A stretch of DNA of 64,000 nt, from the NCBI RefSeq assembly GCF_019279795.1, contig NC_056732.1, positions 181,774,596 to 181,838,595 on the forward strand, written 5' to 3'. Under the pieces are notes generated by a model. That model searched no databases. It had not been told where the DNA came from and saw only the letters and a list, made by a program, of their open reading frames with translations. How positions within the stretch are numbered: the stretch's first letter is position 1; every line of letters begins with the position of its first letter. Below are positions 24,711-35,099 of this stretch, piece after piece. Source of the stretch: Protopterus annectens. Lineage: Eukaryota; Chordata; Ceratodontiformes; Protopteridae. The translations under genes and the position numbers were made by a program.

Positions 24711-24748
24711 CTGAATAAGCTTGCCGTGGAGCAAGTGAAAGCGCTTAA
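24711..24748 (+). ncRNA. Degenerate hammerhead core, PLE1 right arm
   Basis: This is the same arrangement as the left arm but reads CTGAATA instead of CTGATGA, so the invariant G8 is replaced by T. Stem II (GCTTGC/GCAAGT), GAAA and AGCGCT are kept. Loss of G8 predicts loss of self-cleavage. Confidence 0.75.
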
Positions 24749-24929
24749 CCACTTGTTTTTATATTATTAAATCCATTTTGCACTTTTTATCTTCGTTGAA
24801 GTAATTATTTATCACAGTTGCAGATTTGGTGGAAATCGGCGTTCCATGACACGGATACCTGAAACCAGGGGTGGTGAGGTGGCTATTTCAGGAGGGAGTT
24901 ACCCTGTAGCTGTGAGCTTAAATGTGAGC

Positions 24930-26480
24930 CACAGTTGCTGGTAGGTACTGATGTTCCCTTGGACAGAGTGATTGCAAAGGAAGAGGTGAATGGTAGTACC
25001 CAGGCTGACAATGAGGTACTGCTGTCACAGAATACCAGACTTCCAGGGGAAAGGGAGCTGGGAAGGGTCACAAAGAGAGAGTTGAGACAGGCTCAGCTGT
25101 TGGGCCCTACACTAAGAGGCTTGAGGGAGGTAGTTACGGAGGCACCTGATTCTCAAGGAAAGGGAGAGTCTGTATACTGTAACAAAGGATTTCTGTATAG
25201 AGAGTGAACCCCTGAGGGATGGCTAGAGGGTGAGGTAATACAGCAGTTGGTAGTGTCTAGAGAATGCCATCTGGCAGTTCTATCCATAGCCCATGACATT
25301 CCTTTTGCAGGTCATATGGGCATAAAGTGTACCAAGAGATGTACTATGCAGAGCTTTTATTGACCTGGGATTGCAAGGGGTGTAACAGGGTACTGCAGGA
25401 CCTGTTAGCAGTGCCAAAAAGTATTCAAGGCAGGAGACAAGGTCAAAGCTCCTTTGATGCCTTTTCCTGTGACTGAGGAGCCATTTCAGAGGGTACCTAT
25501 GGATATTGTGGGGCCTCTGAGTACCGAAAGTTCCACAGGGAAGACGTATATCCTGGTGGTATTAGACTATGCTACTAGATACCCTGAGGAGGTGACTCTG
25601 TCCTCCATCAAGGCAGAGAAGGTGGCAAATGCTTTGTTAGAGATTTTCACCAGGATAGGTTTCTTGAGAGAAACACTGAGTGAGATAGGTGTCAGTTTCA
25701 TGTCAGACTTGCTGGCTTGTCTGTGGAAGCACTGTGGGGTGAAGCACCTAAAGGCCACCCCTACCATCTCCAGAGTATTGGTGTTGTGAAGTGGTTAAAC
25801 TTTATGCTAAAGACCATGCTGCAGACATGTTCAGACCAGTTTAAGAGACAGCAGGACAAATATTTGCCCCATATGCTGTTTGCATGCAGAGAGATACCCC
25901 TGAAATCCACAGGCTTTTCAACGTTTGAGTTTACTACATGGGCATATGGTGAGGAGACCTTTAGATTTGATTAGTGATGAGTGGGAAGGTGAGCTTTAAT
26001 CCCAGAAGGAGTCCATTCTGGTGTATAAACCCCAGAATAAGGCTTAGGGAGCTCATGGCCTTGGCCTGGAAGAACCTGGCTGGAGCCTAACAGCAGAAAG
26101 AGGTCTGGTATGACAGGATCACTCAAACCTGAGAGTATGCTGTGGGACAGCAGGTTATGGTTCTCTGTCCTGTCAGACACTATAATCTGCAGTCAGCTTG
26201 AGAGAGACCCTTCAAAGTGGTAAGTAAGGCCAGTGATGTTAACTAGATGGTAGAACTGCTAAGCAGGAGGCAGGGGCACAAATTGTACAATGTTAACATG
26301 ATGAAGCCTTACCATGACAAGGAGGCCCTAATGCTGAGCATTTGCAGTAGGTGGCAGGGGAGTCTGAGGGGGATCTATGGCTATACTGAGCCAGCCAACA
26401 AAATGACAAGTTACTAAGGTGGAGCCTAGGTTTACAGGCATGTAACATGACAGTACAGCACTGTAATGGGATCAGCAATG
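24930..26480 (+). pseudogene. Gypsy integrase remnant (outer copy)
   Basis: An N-terminal part near 24935-25207 (GRVTKRELRQAQ; GFLYRE) leads into a zinc-binding-like stretch near 25290-25440 (HDIPFAGHMG; LWPGIARG-type; C..C). The catalytic core spans 25454-25970: PMDIVGPLS with the first Asp, then DYATRYPE, FMSDLLACLWKHCGVKHLKA, and a GFSTFEF-like stretch. The C-terminal tail reaches 26400 (YAVGQQVM; NVNMMKPYH). Stops and frameshifts break it. Only a short stretch, the polypurine tract and the LTR follow, so no reverse transcriptase lies downstream. Confidence 0.85.
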
Positions 26481-26592
26481 TCAATGCAGATGGGATCTCA
26501 AGATAGGGTATGGGTTAATGTGTTCCCAGGCAGGCTCAGTCCTCTCAAGCAATGTTTCTCCTGGGTGACTTGAGAAACTAGTTTGAGTTTTC

Positions 26593-26606
26593 GGGGGGGG
26601 GGGGGG
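26593..26606 (+). promoter_or_regulatory. Polypurine tract (G14)
   Basis: Fourteen G in a row sit directly against the 3' LTR start (TGACGATGTGAGG). The inner element has AAAGGGGAGGGGAG at the same place. It would prime plus-strand DNA in reverse transcription. Confidence 0.8.
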
Positions 26607-27428
26607 TGACGATGTGAGGTATTGTCAGCTATGCCAGGAGAAGTAGGACAGTGGATGTTTAACATATGCCAGCACAGCTACCTGGAATTTTGTAAATAAT
26701 TATATTTCTTTTGTATATCAAACTGATTTGTACAGATGCTTGTGATAAAAATGTATTTGTAAAGTTGCTTGTGTTACAAATGTAGCAACAGTGGGTCCTA
26801 AATGTATTTTAACTGATTAAATGTACATATTTAAACAGAGGATACTGGAAGAGAAGAGATTAATTTCAGTCCAGCTAACTTTGAAAAATAGTACAAAATT
26901 AAATTACTTAATTTAGCTCATAAAGATTGTATCTTATGGTTCTGATTGCAGCCAGAGATAAAATGTCTAGGAAAACAAGTACTAGGAAGCCTTCTGTATT
27001 GTTTTTAGTAGTGAACTAATTGCTACTCTGGACGGGTAGAAGTTTGAAATTGTTTTATGACTTCCAGAAGTTAGAACATATCTTATAAAAGCTCTGTGCA
27101 TGGGTATTATTGACATATATGTGTTAAATCCTGGCAGCTTCTATCCAGGGGAGTAGTATGGGAACCAGAAGTCATATGACCAGGTGTGTGTAGTGTCATT
27201 CTGTAAGCCAGCTCTGTAATGTTATTTTAATACTAGGTGGGACTGAAGTCTCAGGGTAGTCTGTTTTTGGAACTTGACATAGAAAGATCACTCACCTACC
27301 TCATCTTCCCTTGTTCTAATAAGTCACCAGGGAATAGTAATTCTTTAGATCAGTCAGGAAAATATAGTGAGATTAGTTAAGTACTGTTTTTTCTGTATCT
27401 GTGTGAATCTATTCATCTGTGTTATTTT
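26605..27428 (+). repeat. 3' LTR of the outer Gypsy, left part
   Basis: It is homologous to 18616-19410 of the 5' LTR. It stops at CTGTGTTATTTT, where the inner element is inserted; ATTTT at 27424-27428 is the left target duplication. Confidence 0.9.
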
Positions 27429-27778
27429 TGTGACACCCACCACTGGACCAGTAATCAAGGAGACTCAATCCTCACCACTGGCAACAATGGGGGACATACA
27501 CTGGGAGGATAACAAGTACACACACAGTATTTCCAGTTGCAGCTCTTAGCATCAAGTACAATTTCCCTTAAGAGCACAGACAGACCCCAGTCAGTCTGGG
27601 ACTGCTTTCTCACTATTTCTCCAGATCCCCAACAAGGACTCCCCACTGGCACAGCTATAGAACTGACATTTCAGCTGAGTGACCAAACTAAGACCTCCAG
27701 CACCCTGTCTGTCCAACCAGTGCTTTGTGCCCCTGCCCAAGTAGCTGACACACACACAGACACCTTGAGGTTTGATTT

Positions 27779-27871
<93 letters not shown>

Positions 27872-29086
27872 TGGGAAAAGCTGGTACAGGTTTACTAGCT
27901 ATGCCCCCTTCTGCCCAGACTATAAGGTACTTTTCACTGCCACCAGTCACTCCTACCAGCTATCTTAAGGCCCTTAACAAAGGGTGTCCAATTTTACTGT
28001 GTAATATTAATACTAATACAAATGGTAGTCTGACCAAGAGCAAGGCTATTAGGAGTGGCCCACACAGTTTCACCAAATAAATACGCAAGTACTTTCAAAA
28101 CTGAAATATCTCTATACAGATCAGCCACAGTGAAATGTTTAAATATATTTAGTAGCAAATAATAAAAGAACAAGACAATACTAGAGAGATTCATAGTGAC
28201 ATTAGAGTTCAAAACCACAGGAAATATTTAAAACAACTTTGCAAAACAGTCCCAAATAAATAAAGAAAAATATCTAAACTGAGCTTCACTATACTTCTGA
28301 CTGCATCTCAGAGAATTGCTATAATCTAAGAACTTACTAATAGAGCAAGGCAGATGTGGTGAATTGATCTTCTAGTTGTTGTCGGGTCCAAGACAGAATA
28401 CAGAATGCACTGTCTCACTAAGAGACTTTTCAAATTAATATCTGAAATATTATTGCTGGGATAACTTGCAGAATGACATAATTTCTTCTCATTTGACTTT
28501 TAGATCCCAGGCTGAAAACAATCATTGATGGCAGATGGTAGCATTTGGCATCTACCTGTAAAATTATACAGACAAGGACTTCTCCTCAGATCTCTGTCAG
28601 ATGCTGGAAGTCATAAAACAATTGTATTCCTTCATGCTTTCAAGACTAGTAATTACTTTACCCTAAAGACAATACAGAAAGTTTCCTAGTACAGGCATTG
28701 TGTCTCTTGCTGTACTAAAAACTGAAAGATAGCATCTTTTTATGACCTAGCCATAGAGTCATTTAATTTCAGTTATTTTTCTGATATTAACTTCTTGTAT
28801 TCCAGCATCCACTGTTAAAGTATATACATTTAAACAGTTGCAATAGTGCATGTACATTTCTGTTCTGTTCCAGTAGAGCACACTGTGGCTACATTTCAAA
28901 CAGCACTCTGCAAATACTCTTTTCAATGCACATTTCTGTACAAGCAGATTAGCATACACATGACATACAGTCATAATACATTTGTAACACAAACATCTTG
29001 CATAAATCATTTTGATATTCACCAATGATATATAATTATTTACAAAATTCCAGCAAGCTGGGCTGGCAGTATCTCCTTTTGTCACA
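27429..29086 (-). repeat. 3' LTR of the inner Gypsy
   Basis: Read on -, it starts TGTGACAAAAGGAG at 29086 and ends GGTGTCACA at 27429. It contains an (AC)n run at 27780-27868. Confidence 0.9.
27780..27868. repeat. (AC)n run inside the inner 3' LTR
   Basis: About 44 AC units, at the position equivalent to the GT run of the outer LTRs. Confidence 0.97.
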
Positions 29087-29100
29087 CTCCCCTCCCCCTT
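29087..29100 (-). promoter_or_regulatory. Polypurine tract of the inner Gypsy
   Basis: AAGGGGGAGGGGAG on -, directly before the LTR start. Confidence 0.78.
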
Positions 29101-29289
29101 TGAAAACTCAAGCTAGTTTTTTCAACTGACCCTTCAGAAACGCTGCTTGAGAGGGTTGAGCCTATCTGGGGATACCTTAACTCATTCCCTGTCTTGAGAC
29201 TCCATCTGTGTTGGCATTGCTGACCACACTACAAGGTTGCATGGTCATATCATATACCTCCAACCCAAGGCTCCACCTTAGTAACTTGG

Positions 29290-30830
29290 GATTTTGCTGC
29301 CTGGCTCGATGTAGCCATAGATCCCCTTCATACTCCTCCTACCTCCTACTGCAAATACTTAGTACCAGGGCCTCTCTATAATGGTAAGATTACATGATGT
29401 TAACATGGTGCAGTTTCTTCTCCTGCCTCCTGCCTAGCAGTTCTACCATATAGTTAACCTCACTGACCTTCCTTACCACTTTGAAGGGTCCCACCCAAGC
29501 TGACTTGCAGCTTGTTGTGTCTGACAGAAATGAGAACCATAACCTGCTGGCCCACAGCATACTCTTTTTGCTCAAGCGTTCCTGTCATAGCAGACCTTTT
29601 TCTGCAATGGTCTTCTGTTAGGAACTCCTTGGTCAAGACCATGAGTCCCCTGAGCCTTGTCCTGAGGTTTAGGACATATGCCACAATGGAGTCCTTGTGG
29701 GATTCACACTCATCCTCTCACTCATCATGAATCAAATCTAGAGCTCCTTTCACCCTATTCCCATACAGCAACTCAAAGGATGAAAAACCTGTGGATTCCT
29801 GGGGCATATCTCTGTAAGCAAACAACAGATGGGGCAAATATTTGTTCCACTCTCTCTTAAACTGGTCTGCAAATGTTCATAGCATGGTCTTTACTGTAGA
29901 ATTTAACCTCTCCACAAGATCATTAGTCTGTGGGTGGGAGGGAGTGGTCTTTAGGTGCTTCATCCCACAGCCCTCCCACACACAAGTCAGCAGGTCTGAC
30001 GTGAAATTGGCACATCTGTCTGCCAGCATTTCCTTTGGGAACTTACCCTGCTGAAAATCTCTAACAAAGCATTTGCCACCTTTTCTGTCTCGTTGGAAGA
30101 CAGAACCACTGTCTCAGGGTATCTGGTAGCAGAATCTACTGCCACTAAGATATACTTCTTCCCTGTGGAATTTGGAGTACTCAGAGGCCCCATAAAATCC
30201 ATAGCTACCCTCTGAAATTGCTCCTGAATCACAGGCTAAGGCACCAAAGGAACTTTCACCTTGTCTCCTGTCTTGCCTACCTTTTGGCACTGCTCACAGG
30301 TCCTGCAGTACCCTGTTACATCCCTTACAATCCTAGGCCAAAAAAGTTCTGAATAATACGTCTCTCGGTGCACTTTATGCCATTATGGCTTGCAAAGGGA
30401 ATGTCATGGGCTATGGCTAGAAGTGCCAAACAGTAGGCTCTGGGCACTACCAACTGCTGTATTCTCTCACCTTCCAGCCCTCCCTCAGTGGTTCACTCTC
30501 TATACAGTAACCCTTTGTCCAAGTATACAGATTCCCCTTTCCCTTGAGAATCAGGCACCTCCCTGGCTACCTCCCTCATGCATTGTAATGTAGGGTCTGA
30601 GAGCAGAGAGTCTCAACTCTCTCTTTGTAACCCTTCCCAGCTCCCCTTCCCTAGGAAGTTTGGTATCCTCTGACAGTGGTGCCTCACTGTCAGCATGGGT
30701 ACTACTACTCACATCTGCCTTTGCAGTCACTCTGTCCAAGGGAACATCAGTATCCACAAGCAGCTGTGGCTCACCTTCAGTCTCACTCCTAGAGGGTAGC
30801 TCACTTTCTGAAATAACCACCTCACCAGTC
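29290..30830 (-). pseudogene. Gypsy integrase remnant (inner copy)
   Basis: On -, the GRVTKREL stretch (30551-30820 frame) is followed by the zinc-binding region (HDIPFASH-like near 30400; C..C near 30290). The core frame 30232-29987 has RVAMDFMGPLS with the first catalytic Asp, and VDSATRYPE. Beyond a frameshift come the GLWDEAPKDHSLPPTD and STGFSSFEL-like parts. The C-terminal tail (29684-29390) has EYAVGQQVM and KKLHHVNIM. It is broken by several frameshifts. The layout matches the outer copy. Confidence 0.85.
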
Positions 30831-30889
30831 CTGGCTGCAAGTGTGCGGTCTGTCTGTGTCTCCCCCAGGCTACCAAACCCACATGCTTG

Positions 30890-31200
30890 TCTCCAAGCCT
30901 GACTTCATGTAACTACATGCACATAAGGTACTGCATTATCAAAATCATTCCCTATCAGGACATCTGCAGGGATATCCTCAAACACACCTACTTGCTCCTT
31001 CCTTTTCCATCCTTCCAGTCAAGATGAACCATAGCCAAAGGTATTTGGAATGGGGTCCATCTTAAAGCTCTGACTGGAGTAGACTGCCCAAGCAAATAGT
31101 GCTTCTCTTTAACCATTGCAGGCTTCACAATGGCTAGGTCAGAGGCTGTGTCTCTCTTAGCAGTGGCCTGTTTCCCATCTACTAAGAAGGATATAACCTC
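30890..31200 (-). pseudogene. Gypsy protease remnant (inner copy)
   Basis: In - frames, a FLVDGKQAT..RDT-like start (about 31190-31150) is followed by LLGQSTPVRAL (about 31100-31070), LAMVHLDW (about 31045-31020) and DIPADVLIGNDFDNAV (about 30980-30935). These match the aspartic protease block of Gmr1-like pol. The active-site triplet looks like DTA instead of DTG, which would weaken it. It lies between the knuckle and the integrase with no reverse transcriptase between. Confidence 0.65.
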
Positions 31201-31239
31201 TTGTGGTAGTTAGGCACCCTTGTTGTCTTCAGACAACTT

Positions 31240-32431
31240 ACTGCTGGCATTCTGTCATTCCTACTTACTGGCTCCCCCACCCTTTGTTCCCCACTTTGCC
31301 TCTGTGTACATCTATATGCTACATGGCCCCACTGGTTACATTTTAAACATTTAACCCTTGATCTTGACCATGTACCTGAACTAGTGTCTTCACCTGCTAC
31401 AGACAGACTCAGTTGGAGAGGTTTAGGCTGCCCACCTTTGGTTCTCTTAGACCCATGTACAGCACTGGGTATCCCTTTCCTGTGCAGTGATGCCTTGCTT
31501 GATAGGTATAGGTCTCCCTTTCCCCAACTCATCTGCGGATTTACATTGTCTATCTGCCAACCAGGTTCTCATATCCTCAGGCAAAGTGCTAAGGGCTTGT
31601 TCCCTCACCAAAAGATCTGCCAGTCCTTTAAAAGTGATGACCTGACACCCACTCACCCATCTATGAAAATTAGTGCTTAACTCAGCAATATATTCAGACA
31701 CACTTTCATCTGCCTTGCATCTATGCTCACAAAACTTTTTTCTATAAGCTTTAGGTGTTAACTTAAAACACTCTAAAAAATAATTTTTATTGGTATAATA
31801 ATTTAAGCAATCAGTATCAGACAATTTAGAAACAGCAGTTACAGCTTTACCATGGAGTAAGGTGGTCAGAAACCGTACCCAGAGCCCTTGGTCAACATTT
31901 TATAGTTTACATATCCTTTCAAGCATATGAATAAAACTATCAAAATTATCACCCTCTGTAAATTGTGAAAGAAATTTGCTGACCTTTATTGCTTCTGGTG
32001 TTCAGTTATTCCCTTTCCCATTACCTCCATAACCCAAGCGAAGAATCAGCATCTCCTTTTCATGTTGCCTCTTTCTTTCATTTTCTTCACCTTCCAGATG
32101 TCTCAGTCTCTCTGCTGCTTCTAATTCCATTTACTTCTCCTTCCGCAGTGTCTCTGCTGATTCTAGTTCCAAATGTTTGTCCTCCAGTTCAATTCTCTTT
32201 AAATCCAGATGGATTTTTAAGTTCTCTAAGGCAAAGCTGAACTGTCTAATTTCTGAGTTGTACATCCCCAAGCTCAGTATGGTTGTCTTCCTGGTTGCTG
32301 GTCTGTGATGCAGCTGTGGTTAAGACTGCAATAATTTCCACTTTAGTCAGGTTGGCGTGCACCAGTCCTTTGGCTTGGCACATCTCAGGCAGCTGACTCC
32401 TTGTCAGCTTGCCATAATCCTCTACTGACAT
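31240..32431 (-). pseudogene. Gypsy gag remnant (inner copy), SCAN-like with CCHC knuckle
   Basis: It begins at ATG 32431 with MSVEDYGKLTRSQL, matching the outer copy. A Glu-rich region with ELEARHL-type words (about 32220-32050) follows, then a SCAN-like core (31824-31560: FKLTPKAYRKKF, then GLADLLVREQALSTLPEDMR). The SCAN domain is known to derive from Gmr1-type gag, and the LVREQ...LP.D.R pattern is its hallmark. A zinc knuckle CLKCNQWGHVAYRC (C-x2-C-x4-H-x4-C) lies near 31360-31310 and is intact. The frame is broken in the middle. Confidence 0.85.
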
Positions 32432-32596
32432 CCTTGCCTGCTCTCCCTGACTAAGCTAAGAAAAAATAAATAAAACTATTGTGATATGAAACTCTGAATG
32501 TCCACCATGTGGTTGCTTGAGAGTGCAAACACCTTATTTAGTAATCACTGTTTACAGGCTACAAGAGTTCAATATCCACACCACTGAATGCCAGCA

Positions 32597-32670
32597 TGTG
32601 ATGTGGTGATCCCACCACTGCCAATCAATATGTGATGTGGTTATGCCACCACTGCCAACCAATATGTGAC
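32597..32670. repeat. 34 bp repeats at the LTR/leader junction of the inner Gypsy
   Basis: TGTGATGTGG occurs at 32597 and 32631, and TGTGAC (the LTR end) at 32665, each followed by CCACCACTGC. The period is 34 bp. The outer copy has this segment once. Confidence 0.8.
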
Positions 32671-32964
32671 ACCCCACCACTGCTTCAATCCTCACAACTG
32701 GTACCACTGGTGGACGTACACTGGGAGAATAGCAGGTACACACACAGTATTTCCAGATGCAGCTCTCTGCATCAAGTGCAATTTCCCTTAAGAGCACACA
32801 TAGACCACAGTCAGTTTAGGGATGGTTTCTCACTCTTTCTCCAGATCCCCAGTAAGACTCTCCACTGGCATGGCTATAGAGTTGAGATATCAGCTGAGTG
32901 ACCAAGCTAAGACTTCCAGCACCCTCTCTTTCCAACCAGTGCTTCGTGTCCTTGCCCAAGTAGT

Positions 32965-33034
<70 letters not shown>

Positions 33035-34247
33035 GGGAAAGGCTGGCACAGGTTTACTAGCTATACCCCCTTCTCCCAGATTATAAGGTAGTTTTCACTG
33101 GCACCAGTAACTCCTGCCAGCTACTTTAAGGCCCTTAACAAAGGGTATCAAATTTTACCATGTAATATTAATACTAATACAAATGGTAGTCTAATCAAGA
33201 TCAAGGCTATTAGGAGTGGCCCACACAGTGTCACCAAATAAATATGCGAGCACTCTCAAAACTTAAATATCTCTACACAGATCAGCCACAATGAAAGGTT
33301 TAAATATATTTAATAATAAATAATAAAATAAGAAGACAATACTCAATATATATTCACAGTGACATCAGAGTTCAAAACCACAGTAAATATTTAAAACAAC
33401 ATTGTAGGACAGTCTCAAATAAATAATGAAAAATATCTAAGCTAAGCTTCACTATATTCCTGACTGTATCTAAGAGAATTACTATAACCTAAGAACTTAC
33501 TAATAGAGCAAGGAAGATGTGGTGAATGGATCTTCTAGTTGTTGTCAGGTTTAAGACAGAATACAGAATGCTCTGTCTCACTAAGAGATTTCTCAGATTA
33601 ATATCTCAAATATTACTGGTGGAATAACTTGCAGAATGACATACTTTCTTGTCATCTGACTTTTAGTTCCCAGGCCCAAACAACCATTGATAGCAGCTGG
33701 TAGCATTTAGCATCTACCTGTAAAAATATACAGACAAGGGCTTATCCTCAGATCTCTAGCAGATGCTGGAAGTCATAAAACAATTGCATTCATTCATGCT
33801 TTCAAGGCTAGTAATTACTTCACCCTAAAGACAATATAGAATGTTTCCTAGTACAGACACTGTATCTCTTGCTGTATTGAAAACTGAAAGATACCATCTT
33901 TTATGGCCTAGTCATAAAGTAATTTAATTTTGGTTATTTTTCTGAAGTTAACCTCCTGTATTCCAGTTTCCACTGTTCAAATATATGCATTTAAACTGAT
34001 ACAATAGTGTATGTCCATTTCTGTTTTCGTCCAGTAGAGCACACTGTGGTTACATTTCAAACAGCACTCTGTAAATACCCTTTTCAACACACACGTCTGT
34101 ATAAGCAGTTTGATATACACATGACATACAGCTCTAATTCATTTGTAACACAAGCATCTTGTATAAATCATTTTGATATTCACCAATGACATATAATTAT
34201 TTACACAATTCCAGGTAGCTGGGCTGGCAGTGTCTCATTTCATCACA
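32665..34247 (-). repeat. 5' LTR of the inner Gypsy
   Basis: Read on -, it starts TGTGATGAAATGAGACAC at 34247 and ends GGGTGTCACA at 32665. It has an (AC)n run at 32967-33032. The primer-site-like TATTGGTTGGCAGTGGTG follows on -. Confidence 0.9.
32967..33032. repeat. (AC)n run inside the inner 5' LTR
   Basis: About 33 AC units at the LTR-equivalent position. Confidence 0.96.
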
Positions 34248-34608
34248 ATTTTAATATTTCTGGTGTTTGAATCTCTGGTGCTTACACTAAATAGATTCTT
34301 AGTATTTTCCTGTTCTTTTGTGGTTTATTATTAAATATATTTAAACTTTTCATTGTGGGTGGACCTTTAGAGAATATGTTAACCTTTGAGGGTACTCATA
34401 TATATTTGGTGACTGTGTGGCCACTCCTGAAAGCCTTACTGAATTGATCAAAACATTACCAGTTGTACTAATATTAATTTAACTCGGTATAATTACGTAT
34501 CCTTGTAAGAGCCTTAGAGTAGCTGGCTTTGAAGTGTCTGGTGGCAGTAACTACCTTATGGTCTGGGCAGAAGGAGGCATCGCTAGTGAATCTGTGTCAG
34601 CCTTTCCC

Positions 34609-34683
<75 letters not shown>

Positions 34684-34712
34684 CATGTGTGTGTATGAAA
34701 ATTATATCTCAA

Positions 34713-34790
<78 letters not shown>

Positions 34791-35094
34791 AGCCAATTGG
34801 AGCAGGGACATGAAGCATTGGTGTCACAGAGAGGGTGCTGGAGGACTTGGCTTGACACTTGGCTGAGGACTCAACTCTACAGCTGTGCCAGTGGGAAGTC
34901 CTGGATGGAGACAAATCCAGACCCTGGACTGAGTGTGTTCCTTTTGTGCTCTTAAAGGAAATTGTGCTTGATGCAGAGAGCTGCATCTGGAAATACTGTG
35001 TGTATCTATTTTGATTCCAAATAAATGTCCCTCTCCAGCATCAGTGGTGAGGCTTCAGGCTCCTTGATTACTGGCCCAGAGAGGGGATGTCACA
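34248..35094 (+). repeat. 3' LTR of the outer Gypsy, right part
   Basis: It continues the LTR from the duplicated ATTTT and aligns with 19410-20240 of the 5' LTR. It ends GGGGATGTCACA and is followed by CAAGT. It carries two GT runs (34611-34670 and 34715-34789), where the 5' LTR has one. Confidence 0.92.
34611..34789. repeat. Two (GT)n runs in the split 3' LTR
   Basis: GT at 34611-34670, then a GCGCGC and ATGAAAATTATATCTC segment, then GT at 34715-34789. Confidence 0.95.
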
Positions 35095-35099
35095 CAAGT

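Larger units (their letters stand above)
23634..24854 (+). mobile_element. Fold-back Penelope-like element 1
   Basis: It is flanked by a 14 bp duplication ATACCTGAAACCAG (23620-23633 and 24855-24868). The left part (to about 23950) is an inverted copy of the element's own 3' region, including part of the GIY-YIG coding end, with an internal deletion of roughly 470 bp where AAAATAGC meets GGCGCCAA. The right part reads + through GIY-YIG and the 3' end. Both arms carry a hammerhead core. Confidence 0.9.
27429..34247 (-). mobile_element. Inner Gmr1-like Gypsy retrotransposon, minus strand
   Basis: LTRs at 32665-34247 (5' side on -) and 27429-29086 (3' side on -) enclose about 3.6 kb. ATTTT is duplicated at 27424-27428 and 34248-34252. 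It landed in the 3' LTR of a related element, in opposite orientation. Internal order on - is leader, gag, CCHC knuckle, protease, integrase, polypurine tract. As in the outer copy there is no reverse transcriptase or RNase H. LTR ends differ visibly, so it is not young. Confidence 0.92.

Noticed and set aside
24661-24760. LTR or promoter for the Penelope-like element
   Set aside because: The structure is better explained as a hammerhead core in a fold-back arm; no LTR ends are present.
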